Part shown: in pieces, positions 11,257 through 22,700 of the stretch
Layout of the letters: each line of letters opens with the position of its first letter
Numbering within the stretch: position 1 is the first letter of the stretch
Origin: Meira nashicola
Taxonomy: Eukaryota > Basidiomycota > Exobasidiomycetes > Exobasidiales > Brachybasidiaceae
Direction of reading: 5' to 3'
NCBI GenBank assembly: GCA_001600355.1
Contig: BCJU01000001.1
Location: forward strand, 455,178 to 519,177
Length of the DNA stretch: 64,000 bases
The notes under the pieces: model-generated
What the model was told of the DNA's origin: nothing
The model's input: the letters and a program-made list of their open reading frames with translations, nothing else
Databases searched by the model: none
Position numbers and translations under genes: made by a program

Positions 11257-11557
11257 ACAAACTCGACATAAAAAGACAAAAGCAAAGTGGATCGCTTTAC
11301 GCCGCTTTCGATTCATCCGCATTCTCTGTATTTCTAGACACTTTTAATCATCATTTGGTATTCTTTCTTGTTTCTGCATCCATCACTCAGAAAGAGTTTG
11401 GGACGCATCTACCTCACATTTATTTACACATACACTCAGTCTTCCTAGATCAATGCGTTATCAGATGAAATAGTGTGGTAAAAAAGATACAATTTTAAAT
11501 TTCACTTGGGAGGTAAAACTCTAAGTGCTCGTCACTTTTTATGCTGATTAATTTCGA

Positions 11558-12478
11558 TCACAAGAAATAATCTGGTACCCTTCTTGATACCAAAGGTTCT
11601 CCCGCACGCGGTGCAGGATCGAATTGCAAGAAAGTGTATTTTAGGTTTTCGTCAATTTCCATGATAGCAGCTTGATTTCCGCATCTGTAACAATAATTTG
11701 GCGCACTGAAAATTGTTACCACATTCCGTTCTTGTGACCAATTGAAACCGTCCATGACCAATTGATGCGCCCGAGCGACGAGTGTTAGACCGTTGTTATG
11801 ATTGAATGCTTCGCTAATATCCTGTCCAAAAGTGTAACCTGCTCCACGTGGACTGATTCCCCATCCGCATCGATCATCGGGATCGGACCATAACAAATCA
11901 CACATCGGTCCTTCATGTGGCACTTCTTGAATACGATCGATAGAACGAATATGATCAAGGGTATCGATGGAAGGCGAGAGACCTCCATGCAAGCAAAAGA
12001 TTTGATCATCGATCAATGCGGTCAAAGGAAGGTAATCGAACAAATCTGTAAAGTATTTCCAAACGTTTGCATTTCCGTATTTGCGCAAGCATTCATCGTA
12101 AAATCCATAAACTTGGGTAATTTGACGAGATTCGTGATTACCACGAAGGATGGTCACCCGATCGCGATATCTAACTTTGAGAGCGACCAACAAGGTAACA
12201 GTTTCAACGGAATAATAACCTCTATCAACGTAATCACCCATAAAGAGATAATTTGTATCGGGTGAATTTCCTCCAATCCTAAATAATTCGGAAAGATCAT
12301 GAAATTGTCCATGGATATCACCACAAACGGTGACAGGGCATCGAACAGGTTGAACGTTTGATTCATCCAATAAAATCTCCCTTGCCTTATCGCACAATCT
12401 TTTCACGTCATTCTCTGACAATTGTTTGCAATCGCTAAGATGAGCGATCCATTGATCTTGTTCTGAAACGTCGACCAT
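11558..12478 (-). CDS. Serine/threonine protein phosphatase PP2A catalytic subunit
   Basis: The protein is 306 residues, the expected family size (about 309), and intronless. The metallophosphatase motifs are complete: GDIHGQ at 53-58, GDYVDRG at 81-87, RGNHE at 112-116, then HGGLSP and [11 protein letters not shown]. The C-terminus is PDYFL; this terminal tail is the site of reversible carboxyl methylation in PP2A and governs holoenzyme assembly. PP2A acts in cell-cycle, stress and nutrient signalling with scaffold and B-type subunits. [15 protein letters not shown] and [18 protein letters not shown] support PP2A over PP4/PP6. A second family member (PPG1) is at 49216. Confidence 0.96.
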   Translation of the reverse strand: MVDVSEQDQWIAHLSDCKQLSENDVKRLCDKAREILLDESNVQPVRCPVTVCGDIHGQFHDLSELFRIGGNSPDTNYLFMGDYVDRGYYSVETVTLLVALKVRYRDRVTILRGNHESRQITQVYGFYDECLRKYGNANVWKYFTDLFDYLPLTALIDDQIFCLHGGLSPSIDTLDHIRSIDRIQEVPHEGPMCDLLWSDPDDRCGWGISPRGAGYTFGQDISEAFNHNNGLTLVARAHQLVMDGFNWSQERNVVTIFSAPNYCYRCGNQAAIMEIDENLKYTFLQFDPAPRAGEPLVSRRVPDYFL

Positions 12479-13309
12479 GGTTTCTAATGTAAACTTTTAT
12501 TCGTTGCTTGATTCAAAGATTCTATTGGTTTGAAGAGAGTATGGAGGATATTCTTTGTGTATAGATTGTTTTTGTGTTCCCGGCGTCGAACGACCTTCTA
12601 TAAGTGTCAGCCCGCTGCAATGGTCGTCTAGGTGAAGTAGATTATCGTCAGACTGCTTGCAGTTGCGCCAGAAGTTGTATATTTGATGTTCGTGGCGATG
12701 GCGTAAGACAAAATTGTCAAAAGAGGTAAAGAGATGACGATATGTCCGAATCATGCTTTCTTGCGTGTGCGTGCGTACACATGGAGCAAAATTGCGACGA
12801 CGGCTTGTAGACTATAGCCTGTGCATGTGTGTGTGTGTATGTGTTGGGCTTGATCTGTATCATGTGTATACACCGTGCGCGCGCCTTTCTGCGCTGTGCG
12901 TGTGCTTTCAATCTACGTGATACCCTTTTGGTCCATGAAGGAAGCATGTATTCATATTTATCTTCTCGGCGTAGCGTCAAAGGCTGTAAATACTCTCTTC
13001 ATTTTCCACAACTAGAGAGCAAAAAGTTCTGGAATAAGTTCACGCGTATTGCACGAGACTAAAATGCACGTTGTATTAGCTTTAAGAGATTAAATACAAA
13101 AATGACTTTTTGTTGTATTTCCTATTGGTTAGCGGGTTTGTATACTTCATTCAATACGCGCTGGCTCGCAGATCGATAGGCCAGACATCGACTTATTAGA
13201 CAAGAGAGTGAGTGAGTGTAAGAGCAATTAGAAGAATCGCATATACTGTATGATCATCTCCAATGCTATTCTTATCACAATCGTTCACACCTCGAGCAGA
13301 TCAACGAAA
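12479..13309. other. Divergent intergenic region with TG-rich tract
   Basis: About 830 bases separate PP2A (minus) from the NDUFB8-like gene (plus). A TG dinucleotide-rich tract lies around 12822-12845 and several GCGC-containing words follow. Open frames on both strands here have low-complexity composition (for example Thr/His/Ala from TG repeats) and no domain. I see no gene. Confidence 0.6.
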
Positions 13310-13931
13310 ATGGTTGCAGGATTGGCACGAATCGCTCTAAGGTCCACGCCATTGCGTGTAGCAACAACTTCATCATCTAACAAAATGATGATCGCACGTT
13401 CATTGCATTCTTCCAATATAATTCGTGCTGAAGTAGTAGACAAAGATCCTCAATTGGGTGATTATCCTCAATTCGAACCAAGAAGTACACAGAGTCGTCG
13501 TGATGATCCAAGATATTGGGATAGACAGGAAAAGCGTAATTTTGGCGAAACTGTAAGTGGCGGTAGTGAAGAAAGAAGAGGATGTTCTTTTTTTTACACA
13601 AACCTTCAAACTAACTTAATCTCATTCATTTCCCTCTCTCTCACTCCTCTACTAGCTCCACGAGCAAGATGATGTTTTAGGTGTTTGGGCACCTGATTTG
13701 CACGAAGGCGTTAAACCTGCTTCTGCTGTTCGTCAACTTTTGTTAGCAGCAAGCTTGTTTGCCAGCTTTGGTGCTTTGGTCTACGTCAGCTTACCCGATC
13801 GTCCAGCCCTTCCAAGAACTTATCCTCGTGATGGACTAGCAAACGAATTGGGCGGAGCACAACAAGCAGCACTTGCAGAAGGTGCGTTTGACAAACAAGA
13901 GGAGGAAGAAGGTGGTGAAGATGACGAATGA
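13310..13931 (+). CDS. Complex I accessory subunit NDUFB8-like (ASHI)
   Basis: Two exons, 13310-13552 and 13656-13931, are separated by a 103-nt GT-AG intron; the product is 172 residues. The N-terminus is rich in Arg/Ser/Ala and lacks acidic residues for about 40 positions, consistent with a mitochondrial presequence. DPRYWDRQEKRNFGE, then LHEQDDVLGVWAPD, match the NDUFB8 family. A single hydrophobic segment (LLLAASLFASFGALVYV) precedes LPDRPALPRTYP. NDUFB8 is a single-span accessory subunit in the membrane arm. The C-terminus is acidic. Start chosen at 13310; the upstream in-frame ATG at 13250 would bury the presequence. Confidence 0.82.
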
Positions 13932-14092
13932 AAGCAGGTTACATCATTTATATCAGTAATAGGACTCGGCTTCACAATCTTAACATCTTTAAACGGAAAC
14001 AATGTGTGCGATTGGTTATTGAATGATTTATAAGGCTACAATGTATGATATGCGTTTTCCATGAGCAAGTCTATTATACTACATAATTGTCA

Positions 14093-17000
14093 TCAAACGT
14101 CAGACAAATCGCTACTTTCACTTGACTGACGAGCGCTTCTTCGGAAGAGTTCTTCTCTTGACGAAGAAGCTGACATTCTTGGACGAGTGTCTGGTTTGGC
14201 TCGACTTGGTGGAAGAGAAGAAATTTCATCTAAGCTCATATTACGAGCTTGTGATAAAGTAGTTTTTCCAGCAGCACCTTCCGAAGGTCCTGACTTTCTC
14301 TTTCGCTTGACAGCTGATCTTGGTCTCCATTCTTCATCTTCGATTTGCTCAATATCTCCTCCTTTCTTAGTATTCTTTTTGTTCGTTTGTGGCGCTTTAC
14401 GCTTTTTGCTTCCCGCTTCGGTATTGACTGCTTTGCCTCCACGTCCTCTGCGTGATCCTTTACCGCGAGAAGGTTTTTCTGGAGACGTTTCTTGGGCTTC
14501 TTCTTCTCTATCGTCATCAGCTTGTACTGCAACTTTTCTGACGATCGGTCTTGATCTCTCTCCCATCTCTTTACCAACCATACTCTCAGAAACGCCAAGC
14601 TCTTCATTCTCTTCACTTTCATGCTGCTCATCATCCTCATCGGAAAGAGCTACTGGATCATCTTGATCGCCTCTTCTTGAATTTCTCTTGTCTGATGCTT
14701 TCTTACTTTCACGGAAATTAGTGATAACTTGCTGTAATCTTGAGCTACCATAAGCAGGTCTCTGTCTTCCAGCGTAAATACCACTTGAACCATTTCCGAG
14801 ATCGAAGAAACTGCCATTGTCCAAAGTACCTTGAGTTTTACGACTTCTTCTATTTTGTTCTTCGATTGCAGGAATTAAATAATGATCAGTCTTTTCACGA
14901 TCCCATCGAAGGTATTCGTTAAAAAAGCTTCTTAAGCTATCCAAATCCGGAAGACCCCATTGAAAAGCTTCTTCTGAACTATCGACAACAGGTTCGTAAT
15001 ATGCATTCAACACATTCACATCAGGCCAATTATCGTTCAAATGCACTTTATTACGCAATGTTCTCTTGATTCGTTTGAGAGTTGTATTACACGTATCTCT
15101 TGGCGTATCTTGTCCAGTTTGCACTTTTAACCACCAATCCCTAAATTGAACTAAGCCGTCATCCCCGATAAAATTTGACAAAATTTCCATTGCTAAAACA
15201 GGACCTACACCTTCAAGTCCATCGGTATAATCACTTCCTAGCAAGTAAGCCAATTGTACAAGCTTTGTTCGATCCACACCTAAATCGTGCTGTAAATCTG
15301 ATAATTTGTAACATTCGACAAACTTTTTATTGTTAAACATATTCTTGTAAATAAACGTGCCACCGAAAAGGAAAACATCCGAATCATCGGTAATTATACC
15401 ATCTGCTAAACCAATCGAAACAAGTTCAGCGCATTGGGCTTCTGCTTCCATTGGTGCTGTGATGTAAGGCAAGCCAAAAAGTCTCAACATTAATTGAATC
15501 TCTTTTGCCATTTGAATTGTTACATCACCTTCGCTTCTACGTGTAGCAGCATGTTCACTTCTGAGTTTGTTTACCTCATCTTGTACTTCTTGACGAACTT
15601 CATGTAATCCTCTTCCTTTTGCGCGACTTAAGAAACTGATAAATTCATCTTGATCGCCTTCCATATGTTCTAGATCTGCTTCATCTTGTGCTTCCATAGC
15701 TTCAAGTTCAGCTGCTGTTGGAAGTGGAAATCCATCTGGACCAAGTACAACCTGTTCTTGCTCTTCTTCTTCCGCGGGCGTGGTCGATCGTGATGACCAG
15801 TCTGGGGAATATTGTGGCTCAGGAGAAGGTTGTCCGTCTGAAAGATATGTATCTGGCTGCATCATGTCTTTAGCAATCACATCAGGTACATCACCTTCTT
15901 CTTCTGCCATTGAGACAAGATTGTCAAATTCAACGTCATCTTGTGTGTTAACCGTCGTATTAGCATTATCCATAGAGGAATCATCCATTTCAATAGGATT
16001 ATGGTCATGTTGAGCATCCTGTTGATGTCGTAATCCTCTTTCTGGTGATTGAGAAGTTGATTGTGAAGGGGACGCTTCAACGGGTGGCAATTCCGCTTCA
16101 GAAAGCAAAGGCGAATCAATTTTAGATGATTCGACCCGAGATGCTTGAGAAGGAGAATCTGTAGCGATGCTTATCACTTCAGGAGCAAGTTCACTATGGA
16201 GACTTTCTTCTAAATCGTTATCTTGTGGCTTTGGAGAGAGTAATGGAGAGGATGGGCGTTGTGTCTGCTCCACTGTTGGAGACAAAGATCGCTTTGGCAA
16301 TTCTGTCGCCTTTTGTTCCGTCTGTGATAGGATTGGCGAATCTTCTTGCTGAGACGTTTTATGCGATTCGAGAGTTTCAATATCTTCCGTTTCCTCGGTC
16401 ATAGTATCACCTGGCTTATCTACATATTCAACTACCTTCACAGTATTGCCTTCCTCATCTTCCTTTTCGCTCATTTTCTTCTGGGTGACAACATCAACTT
16501 TAGGTCCAGAGTCTGGCAAGATTGCATCCCGATCATTTAAATCGTCAGATTCCGAATCATCAGATATCGAAATTGCTGTTTGGGCAGCTTTGGAGGGTTT
16601 GTGATCAGGCCATATCTCCTTCTCTTCTTCCTCTTCATTTTGACTTTCATCTTCATCCCATCTCATCTTGGTCAAAAGTTTCGGGTTAAGTCTTCCCGGA
16701 TATCCTTCTTTGTCATACATACGAAATCCCAAACCTCCTCTGGTTTTAGTAGCCCGACCCGAAGATGAATCCTCTTCCGAGGGAGGTTGTGATTGAGCTG
16801 AGATAGCTTTCACTTGATTCTTGCCCTTTGCAGGAGATTGTGACATCCAATCCGGCTCTTCTGCAGCATAAATTGATTCGTCTGCCCCTTTTTGTGCGTC
16901 TTTATAGAATGAGCTGTAATCGTTTGCAGCAACCCCATGGGTATCTACATCGTCTAATTGCAATTCTTCTTCTTCTTCCCCAGAATTACGGGCATCTTGG

Positions 17001-18631
17001 GCGGATTCATGAAGTGCTTTCGATAGATCTCGAGCCTCATCTAAATCAAGCTGATCTCGCCCTCTACCATCAGAAGAAACAGAAGCTTCCTCTAAATCTA
17101 AGTCATCATCAGAACTTTCTGCACCAATTCTTTCAAGATCATATTCGTCTTGTCGAAAAAGTGAATTTTCGTTACGTCTACCAGTGGATCTACGAGTAGA
17201 ACTTCCTGCCTGCATCTTTGAAAGTTCTTCTTCTAATAATTCTCGATCATCAACAATGCCTTTCTCTTTAGCTTTTTCTTTTGCTAATTCACGAGCTCTG
17301 CGTTGCAATAATTCCCTAGCTACATTCTTTCGTGCCATAGGATCATTCGGATTTGCCTGCAGTATTTCTTGCGGTATATCGTTGACTACAGAGGCCACAT
17401 CTTCATCGATCGAAACGTCTTCCAAGTCAATCTCCTCATCAGTATTCCGTCTTTCGTAATCATCTTCTGCCGTTGTTGCTGAAGCAGAATCACCATCGAC
17501 ACTGATTGCTTTTTCTTGAGTGGTACCAATATCCCTTACACCCAAGATGAAACCGGCTTGGTCTCCTTTATTCTTGATCAAGACATACTCTCGATTTCTG
17601 GCACCTGCCACACGTACAGGAACTTTGATATGAGCGTCACCAATCTCATCCGTTACTTCCAATACTTTCTGTGTAAGCTCGTTCCTTGTTTTTAAACCGG
17701 CGATTTGTGCTCTTGAGAAATCGATTGGAGTTGGTGAAGAAGCTAGCATTGCTTGTAAACGTTTATAGGATGTACCGCGTGAAGCAGCTCGCAGATCACC
17801 AACTAATTCATATTGTAATTCTGTCGGTAAGGAACGAAAGAAGTCTGAATCCAAATCCATATCCGTCGGCTGGATAGAGGATAGTAGCGATCGTAATTCA
17901 CCTTCTGTTGCAAATCGAATGTCAGGCCTTTTGCCACCTCCGCGAGCATTACGCGAAGCAGCACTATTTTCGGCAGTGACAGTTGCCATATCCCTTTCTA
18001 GAGCAGGTAAAGCATAAGGATCTTTATGCCATTGATCTCGCTTCTTCTTCCTTGCTTCTTCAGTCTCTTTATCTCTTTCGCGATTATTTGATGTTTGTAT
18101 GCTACCATCGTCAATAGCATCTGCTCCAACAGCAGAATCTAGATTTTCAACTGCAGCACTTGCACCGGTTGATCCAGCTAGATCGTCCATATAAACTACA
18201 TTGGATCCAAGTCCATGCTCTCCTTCTTCAATATCATTTTGTGCGTTACTAGGACCAGAATTGCTTACGTGTGCTAAAGCTGCTTCACGCATACGTGCAT
18301 GCAATAATCTTTCTGCTACTTTACGATGATCATCTCTTGCTCCAGTCTTTCTTGTCTTTCTGCCAGCTAAAGTTTTACGTTTTAAAACAGGTGCACCACC
18401 ATCAAAAACGAAAATTGGTCTAACGCCAAAATGAATAAGTTTTAATATTCTCCATAGAAAACCTAAAATATGTGCATTCGATAACGTTCTACCTTCTTTA
18501 TCTCTCATTGCCATTTGAAAATGATAAAGCCAAATAGAACTATCGATCGCTAATCGTTTTCCTTCTAAAGATTCCAGCTTTGTTGGTCTTGCACATGGCT
18601 GCAGCAAATGCCACAACCCTTGTACACCCAT
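14093..18631 (-). CDS. DNA repair endonuclease RAD2/XPG
   Basis: The protein is 1512 residues and starts MGVQGLWHLLQPCARP, the canonical XPG N-nuclease opening; the N-domain continues to VFDGGAPVLKRKTLAGRK near residue 90. A very long acidic, Ser/Glu-rich spacer of about 940 residues separates it from the I-nuclease domain, which has the acidic active-site cluster EAEAQCAEL near residue 1060, DDSDVFLFG, and the helix-hairpin-helix GSDYTDGLEGVGP near 1137. The spacer length separates RAD2/XPG from FEN1 and EXO1. RAD2 makes the 3' incision in nucleotide excision repair with TFIIH. The C-terminus is Lys/Arg-rich (probable nuclear localisation), with a weak PIP-like QQVITNF near 1302. It is longer than the yeast (1031) and human (1186) proteins. 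It is divergent from SNU23 with about 220 bases between starts. Confidence 0.95.
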   Translation of the reverse strand: MGVQGLWHLLQPCARPTKLESLEGKRLAIDSSIWLYHFQMAMRDKEGRTLSNAHILGFLWRILKLIHFGVRPIFVFDGGAPVLKRKTLAGRKTRKTGARDDHRKVAERLLHARMREAALAHVSNSGPSNAQNDIEEGEHGLGSNVVYMDDLAGSTGASAAVENLDSAVGADAIDDGSIQTSNNRERDKETEEARKKKRDQWHKDPYALPALERDMATVTAENSAASRNARGGGKRPDIRFATEGELRSLLSSIQPTDMDLDSDFFRSLPTELQYELVGDLRAASRGTSYKRLQAMLASSPTPIDFSRAQIAGLKTRNELTQKVLEVTDEIGDAHIKVPVRVAGARNREYVLIKNKGDQAGFILGVRDIGTTQEKAISVDGDSASATTAEDDYERRNTDEEIDLEDVSIDEDVASVVNDIPQEILQANPNDPMARKNVARELLQRRARELAKEKAKEKGIVDDRELLEEELSKMQAGSSTRRSTGRRNENSLFRQDEYDLERIGAESSDDDLDLEEASVSSDGRGRDQLDLDEARDLSKALHESAQDARNSGEEEEELQLDDVDTHGVAANDYSSFYKDAQKGADESIYAAEEPDWMSQSPAKGKNQVKAISAQSQPPSEEDSSSGRATKTRGGLGFRMYDKEGYPGRLNPKLLTKMRWDEDESQNEEEEEKEIWPDHKPSKAAQTAISISDDSESDDLNDRDAILPDSGPKVDVVTQKKMSEKEDEEGNTVKVVEYVDKPGDTMTEETEDIETLESHKTSQQEDSPILSQTEQKATELPKRSLSPTVEQTQRPSSPLLSPKPQDNDLEESLHSELAPEVISIATDSPSQASRVESSKIDSPLLSEAELPPVEASPSQSTSQSPERGLRHQQDAQHDHNPIEMDDSSMDNANTTVNTQDDVEFDNLVSMAEEEGDVPDVIAKDMMQPDTYLSDGQPSPEPQYSPDWSSRSTTPAEEEEQEQVVLGPDGFPLPTAAELEAMEAQDEADLEHMEGDQDEFISFLSRAKGRGLHEVRQEVQDEVNKLRSEHAATRRSEGDVTIQMAKEIQLMLRLFGLPYITAPMEAEAQCAELVSIGLADGIITDDSDVFLFGGTFIYKNMFNNKKFVECYKLSDLQHDLGVDRTKLVQLAYLLGSDYTDGLEGVGPVLAMEILSNFIGDDGLVQFRDWWLKVQTGQDTPRDTCNTTLKRIKRTLRNKVHLNDNWPDVNVLNAYYEPVVDSSEEAFQWGLPDLDSLRSFFNEYLRWDREKTDHYLIPAIEEQNRRSRKTQGTLDNGSFFDLGNGSSGIYAGRQRPAYGSSRLQQVITNFRESKKASDKRNSRRGDQDDPVALSDEDDEQHESEENEELGVSESMVGKEMGERSRPIVRKVAVQADDDREEEAQETSPEKPSRGKGSRRGRGGKAVNTEAGSKKRKAPQTNKKNTKKGGDIEQIEDEEWRPRSAVKRKRKSGPSEGAAGKTTLSQARNMSLDEISSLPPSRAKPDTRPRMSASSSREELFRRSARQSSESSDLSDV

Positions 18632-18851
18632 AGCAACATAGAGTGACGAGGGTTGATGGTCGCAAGAGTGTATGATTGTATGAATCGAAATTGCTCAGCA
18701 AAATAATCAATCGGAATAAGAATATTTTTAGCCGCTTTCCACAGAGGGTGGAGGCTTCGCATGAAATTTACACACACTTAGTACGCGTCTAAAAAATGCA
18801 CAATTCTTAAAATTCTTAACGTATGTCTTCTCATCATCATCATCCTTCGCA

Positions 18852-19544
18852 ATGACATCCAAAGCTACGGCTGCTGGTGGAGCAGGCGTCGGTCCTAGTA
18901 GAAGGAAATGGGACGTAGAAGAATATACTCAAAAAGCGCGTGATCGTGATCGAGAAGAAAAAGAGAGAATACAAGAAAATGAAGAAAGAAAACGAAAAGG
19001 TCAAATGCCATTACAAAGAACGAAAAAACGAGAAGAAATTGCAAAACCGACTCAAGAACTTCAAGCTAGAAAAGATGATTTACAATTAACAAAAAATCAA
19101 GGAAAAACGTTAATGGTAGAAAATGAACCGGGAAAAAGAAAAGGACCTGGATTTTATTGTGAATTGTGTAATAGAACTTTTAAGGATAGTATTGCTTATT
19201 TGGATCATGTTAATGGAAGGTTACATTTACGTAAACTTGGACAGACAACACAAGTTGAACGTTCTACACTGGAAGAAGTACGTGAAAGATTGGAATATTG
19301 GATAGAAGAATTTCAATCACGGAAAACTAGATCGAATGAGTACGATTTCGAGAAACGATTGGCTGAATTGGCTGAACAACAGAAAAGAGAAAAAGAAGAG
19401 AGAAAGCAGAAACGGAAATTGGAAAAAGAAGCCAGAAGAGGAGGTGCTAAAAAGATTGAACCTATTTCACAAGAAGGTGAAGGCGATACAGATGCAATGG
19501 CAATGATGGGATTTGCCAGCTTTGGTACTAGCAAGAAACGGTAG
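18852..19544 (+). CDS. U4/U6.U5 tri-snRNP protein SNU23 (ZMAT2)
   Basis: The protein is 230 residues and intronless. RRKWDVEEYTQKARDRDREE at residues 17-36 is the family's N-terminal signature. A matrin/U1-type C2H2 zinc finger has C103, C106, H119 and H125 (C-x2-C-x12-H-x5-H) in FYCELCNRTFKDSIAYLDH. It is followed by GRLHLRKLGQ and a charged Lys/Glu-rich coiled coil. SNU23/ZMAT2 is a component of the spliceosomal tri-snRNP and the B complex near the 5' splice site. The length matches the family. Confidence 0.93.
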   Translation: MTSKATAAGGAGVGPSRRKWDVEEYTQKARDRDREEKERIQENEERKRKGQMPLQRTKKREEIAKPTQELQARKDDLQLTKNQGKTLMVENEPGKRKGPGFYCELCNRTFKDSIAYLDHVNGRLHLRKLGQTTQVERSTLEEVRERLEYWIEEFQSRKTRSNEYDFEKRLAELAEQQKREKEERKQKRKLEKEARRGGAKKIEPISQEGEGDTDAMAMMGFASFGTSKKR

Positions 19545-19705
19545 CAATGATCACGAGTTCGTGTAATTTTAATGTACTATACCTAGATTATCTCTCTCAA
19601 ACCATCATATTGTTCAATCAACGAAATTGAATGCGATATTTTTGACTTCAAATAATGTTTAGTGAAATACATATGTCTCAACTACGATGCATACGACAGA
19701 CGGAA

Positions 19706-22700
19706 TCAGGCAGCATGAACAAGCGAAAGTTTGAATGTGTTTTCGTTGATCTCTTGTTCTTCCTCAATGATGATCGGCTTGCCTGTAGGTCTTTCACTGA
19801 CAGGCAATGGCTTTCTACGCAGACTCTTAACAAAATAATCATTTTGTGTCGTAAAGCATGCTTTCAATGCATCACCCATTCCTTGTTCGAAAGAGTAGAA
19901 AGCATCAACCTCATCGGTAGCTTGCAAATTGGCTTTCTTACGGAGCTTTTGGATACGGTTCACTAATTCACGAGCCGTTCCTTGATCTTGTAATTCGGGA
20001 TACACTTCAAGATCCAATAAAACCACCGCTGATCCATCGGTATGACTATCCCATTTGCCTTCTCTTCCAGTGAGATCAACAGCTCTTGTGACACGCAAAT
20101 CACCTTCGACAAGATCAATACCTGCAACAGTGATCTTCTTTGTGAGCTCATATTGTTTTGCTTCTTCCGAACTGACAGAATCCAAGCCCTTTTTCACCTT
20201 TGGCATATCTTTTTTCAATTTGCGTCCCAAAACAGGCCAATCTGCCAAGAGCTTGAATTGAACACCACATTTTGCTGTATCGCTCGTCAAAGTCAATTCA
20301 CGAATGTTCAATTCTTCTTCGACATATGATGAAAGTGTTTTGAGGTCATCGAGATATTGTTGATCTCCATGATAAACGACCAATTCCTTAAGGGGAACAC
20401 GTAGAGGAAGTGTATTTCTCTCACGTACTGTACGTGTCAATTCGATGACTGTTTGCAATGCAGCAAATTGACGTTGAATGACTGGATCTAGATATTCTTG
20501 ACGTACTTCGGGGAATGGTAAAAAGTGCACAGAGCGATGATCATCTCTCTTGTTTTGCTCTTCTGGCAAGAATTGTCGTAAACCTTGATATAAGTTCTCG
20601 GTTAAGAAAGGTGTAAAAGAGGATAAAGTACCACATAAAGTCAACAAAGTCTCAAACAATGAGTTCAATGCTGCGGTTGTATCTTCAATTCCATTTTCAC
20701 CCTTCAAACGACGACGATTGAATCGAATATACCAATTTGTCAATTCATCAATCATGTTTGTCAATCGTGGCATAACCGTATACAATCGATACGCTGCCAT
20801 TTCTTCCTCGACCAATTTGATCAAACTTTGACAACGTGCCAAAATCCAACGGTCCATTACATTTTCACTTTTAGGTGCACGAGGGTCATACTTGAAATCA
20901 ACGTCAAAGACTTTCTTGAACAATGCGACCTGTCCCAAGAAGAAACGGAAACTGTTGACCCATGGTAAGAAGGCGGTGGACAGAACATCCTTTACACCTT
21001 CTTCGCGGAAACGCAAGTTCTCTCCGCGCACGACAGGTGAATTAACCAAGTACAATCTGACAGCATCTGCACCATATTTGTTGACCAATAAGGTTGGATC
21101 AGGGTAATTGCGTAAAGATTTACTCATCTTCTTTCCGTCTGCAGCGAGCACAAGACCCGTTGTGATCAAGTTTTTCCATGGTGCAGTATCGAATAAATGT
21201 GTTGCCAAGATGAGAAGGGTGTAGAACCATCCTCTTGTTTGATCGATACCTTCACAAACAAAGTCAGCCGGGAAGCTTGACAAGAATTTTTCTTTGTTCT
21301 CGAATGGATAATGTCCTTGGGCGTAAGGCATACTTCCTGATTCGAACCAGCAGTCAAATACTTCCTCAATACGGCGTAATTGTCCTTTGCCTTTCTGAGA
21401 AGGGATAGTGATATCATCAATATGGTCACGATGCAGATCGGTCAAATTCGTTCTTCCAGAAAGTTTCTCAAGCTTTTCGATAGAATCAATGTAAACAATC
21501 TCCTCGTAGTCATCGCTGACCCAAAGAGGGATAGGTGTACCCCAATAACGATTTCTACTAATGTTCCAGTCACGAGCATTGGCCAACCAATTTCCGAATC
21601 TTCCTTCACCAACGGAAGCTGGCACCCAAAGTGTCTTTTCGTTGTTCTTTGACAATTTCTCCACAATTGGCTCAACACGCACGAACCATGCAGGAATAGC
21701 TTTGTAGATAAGAGGTGTTCCAGATCTCCAACAGAATGGGTACTGATGGCGTAATGTACTTTGCACGATCAATCTACCTCTTGCTTTCAAATCCTTTTGA
21801 ATTTGCTTGTCTGCTTCTTTTACGTGAACGCCTTGGTAGTCAGGCACTTCTGCAGTAAAGCGCCCTGCTTCGTCTATTGGACAAGGCGGTAGATTGTCCA
21901 AAGAGGTGATGCCATTTGCCATCGCGATACGGTAATCGTCATCACCAAATGCAGGTGCTTGTTGAACGATACCTGTACCTGCATCTGCAGTGACGTAAGG
22001 ATCAGCAACGACACGGAAAGCCGAATCGCCGAATTTGTCCACAAAGTAGTCGAACAAAGGAACGAATTTCCAGCCGACCATATCTTTACCTTTGCTCTCT
22101 CCAATCTTTTTGAATTTAGCCTTCTTTGGATCTTTGTATAATGTGGTCAAGAGCTTTTCCAAGATCCAGTAATTAACGTCCTTTTCTTCATCATGAATCT
22201 TGATGTATGTGAAGTCAGGGTGAACACATGCTGCCAAATTGGAGGGAGTGGTCCAAGGTGTTGTAGTCCATGCCAATAATGAAGTCTTGGGATCATCGAC
22301 CAACGGGAAACTGATCACAATTGCTGGGTCTACTGTATCACGATAATCTGAACCTGCTTCAAAGTTACTCAAAGGCGTTGTGCATGCGGTCGAGTATGGC
22401 ATAACACGAAAACCGCGGTATACAAGACCCTTTTGGTATAATTGACCAAATACCCACCAAACGGTTTCCATAAAGGAAGTATTCATTGTCTTGTATCCTC
22501 CATCGAAATCGATCCATCTTCCCATTCGTTCAACAGTCTCTTTCCATTCGTTCTGATAACGCATAACGATTGCACGACATTCGGCATTATAAGCAGGAAT
22601 ACCCATCTTCATCACATCTTCTTTCCCTTTGATGCCTAATTTTTTGTCAATTTCATGTTCGACTGGTAAACCATGGCAATCCCAACCGAAACGACGGTCT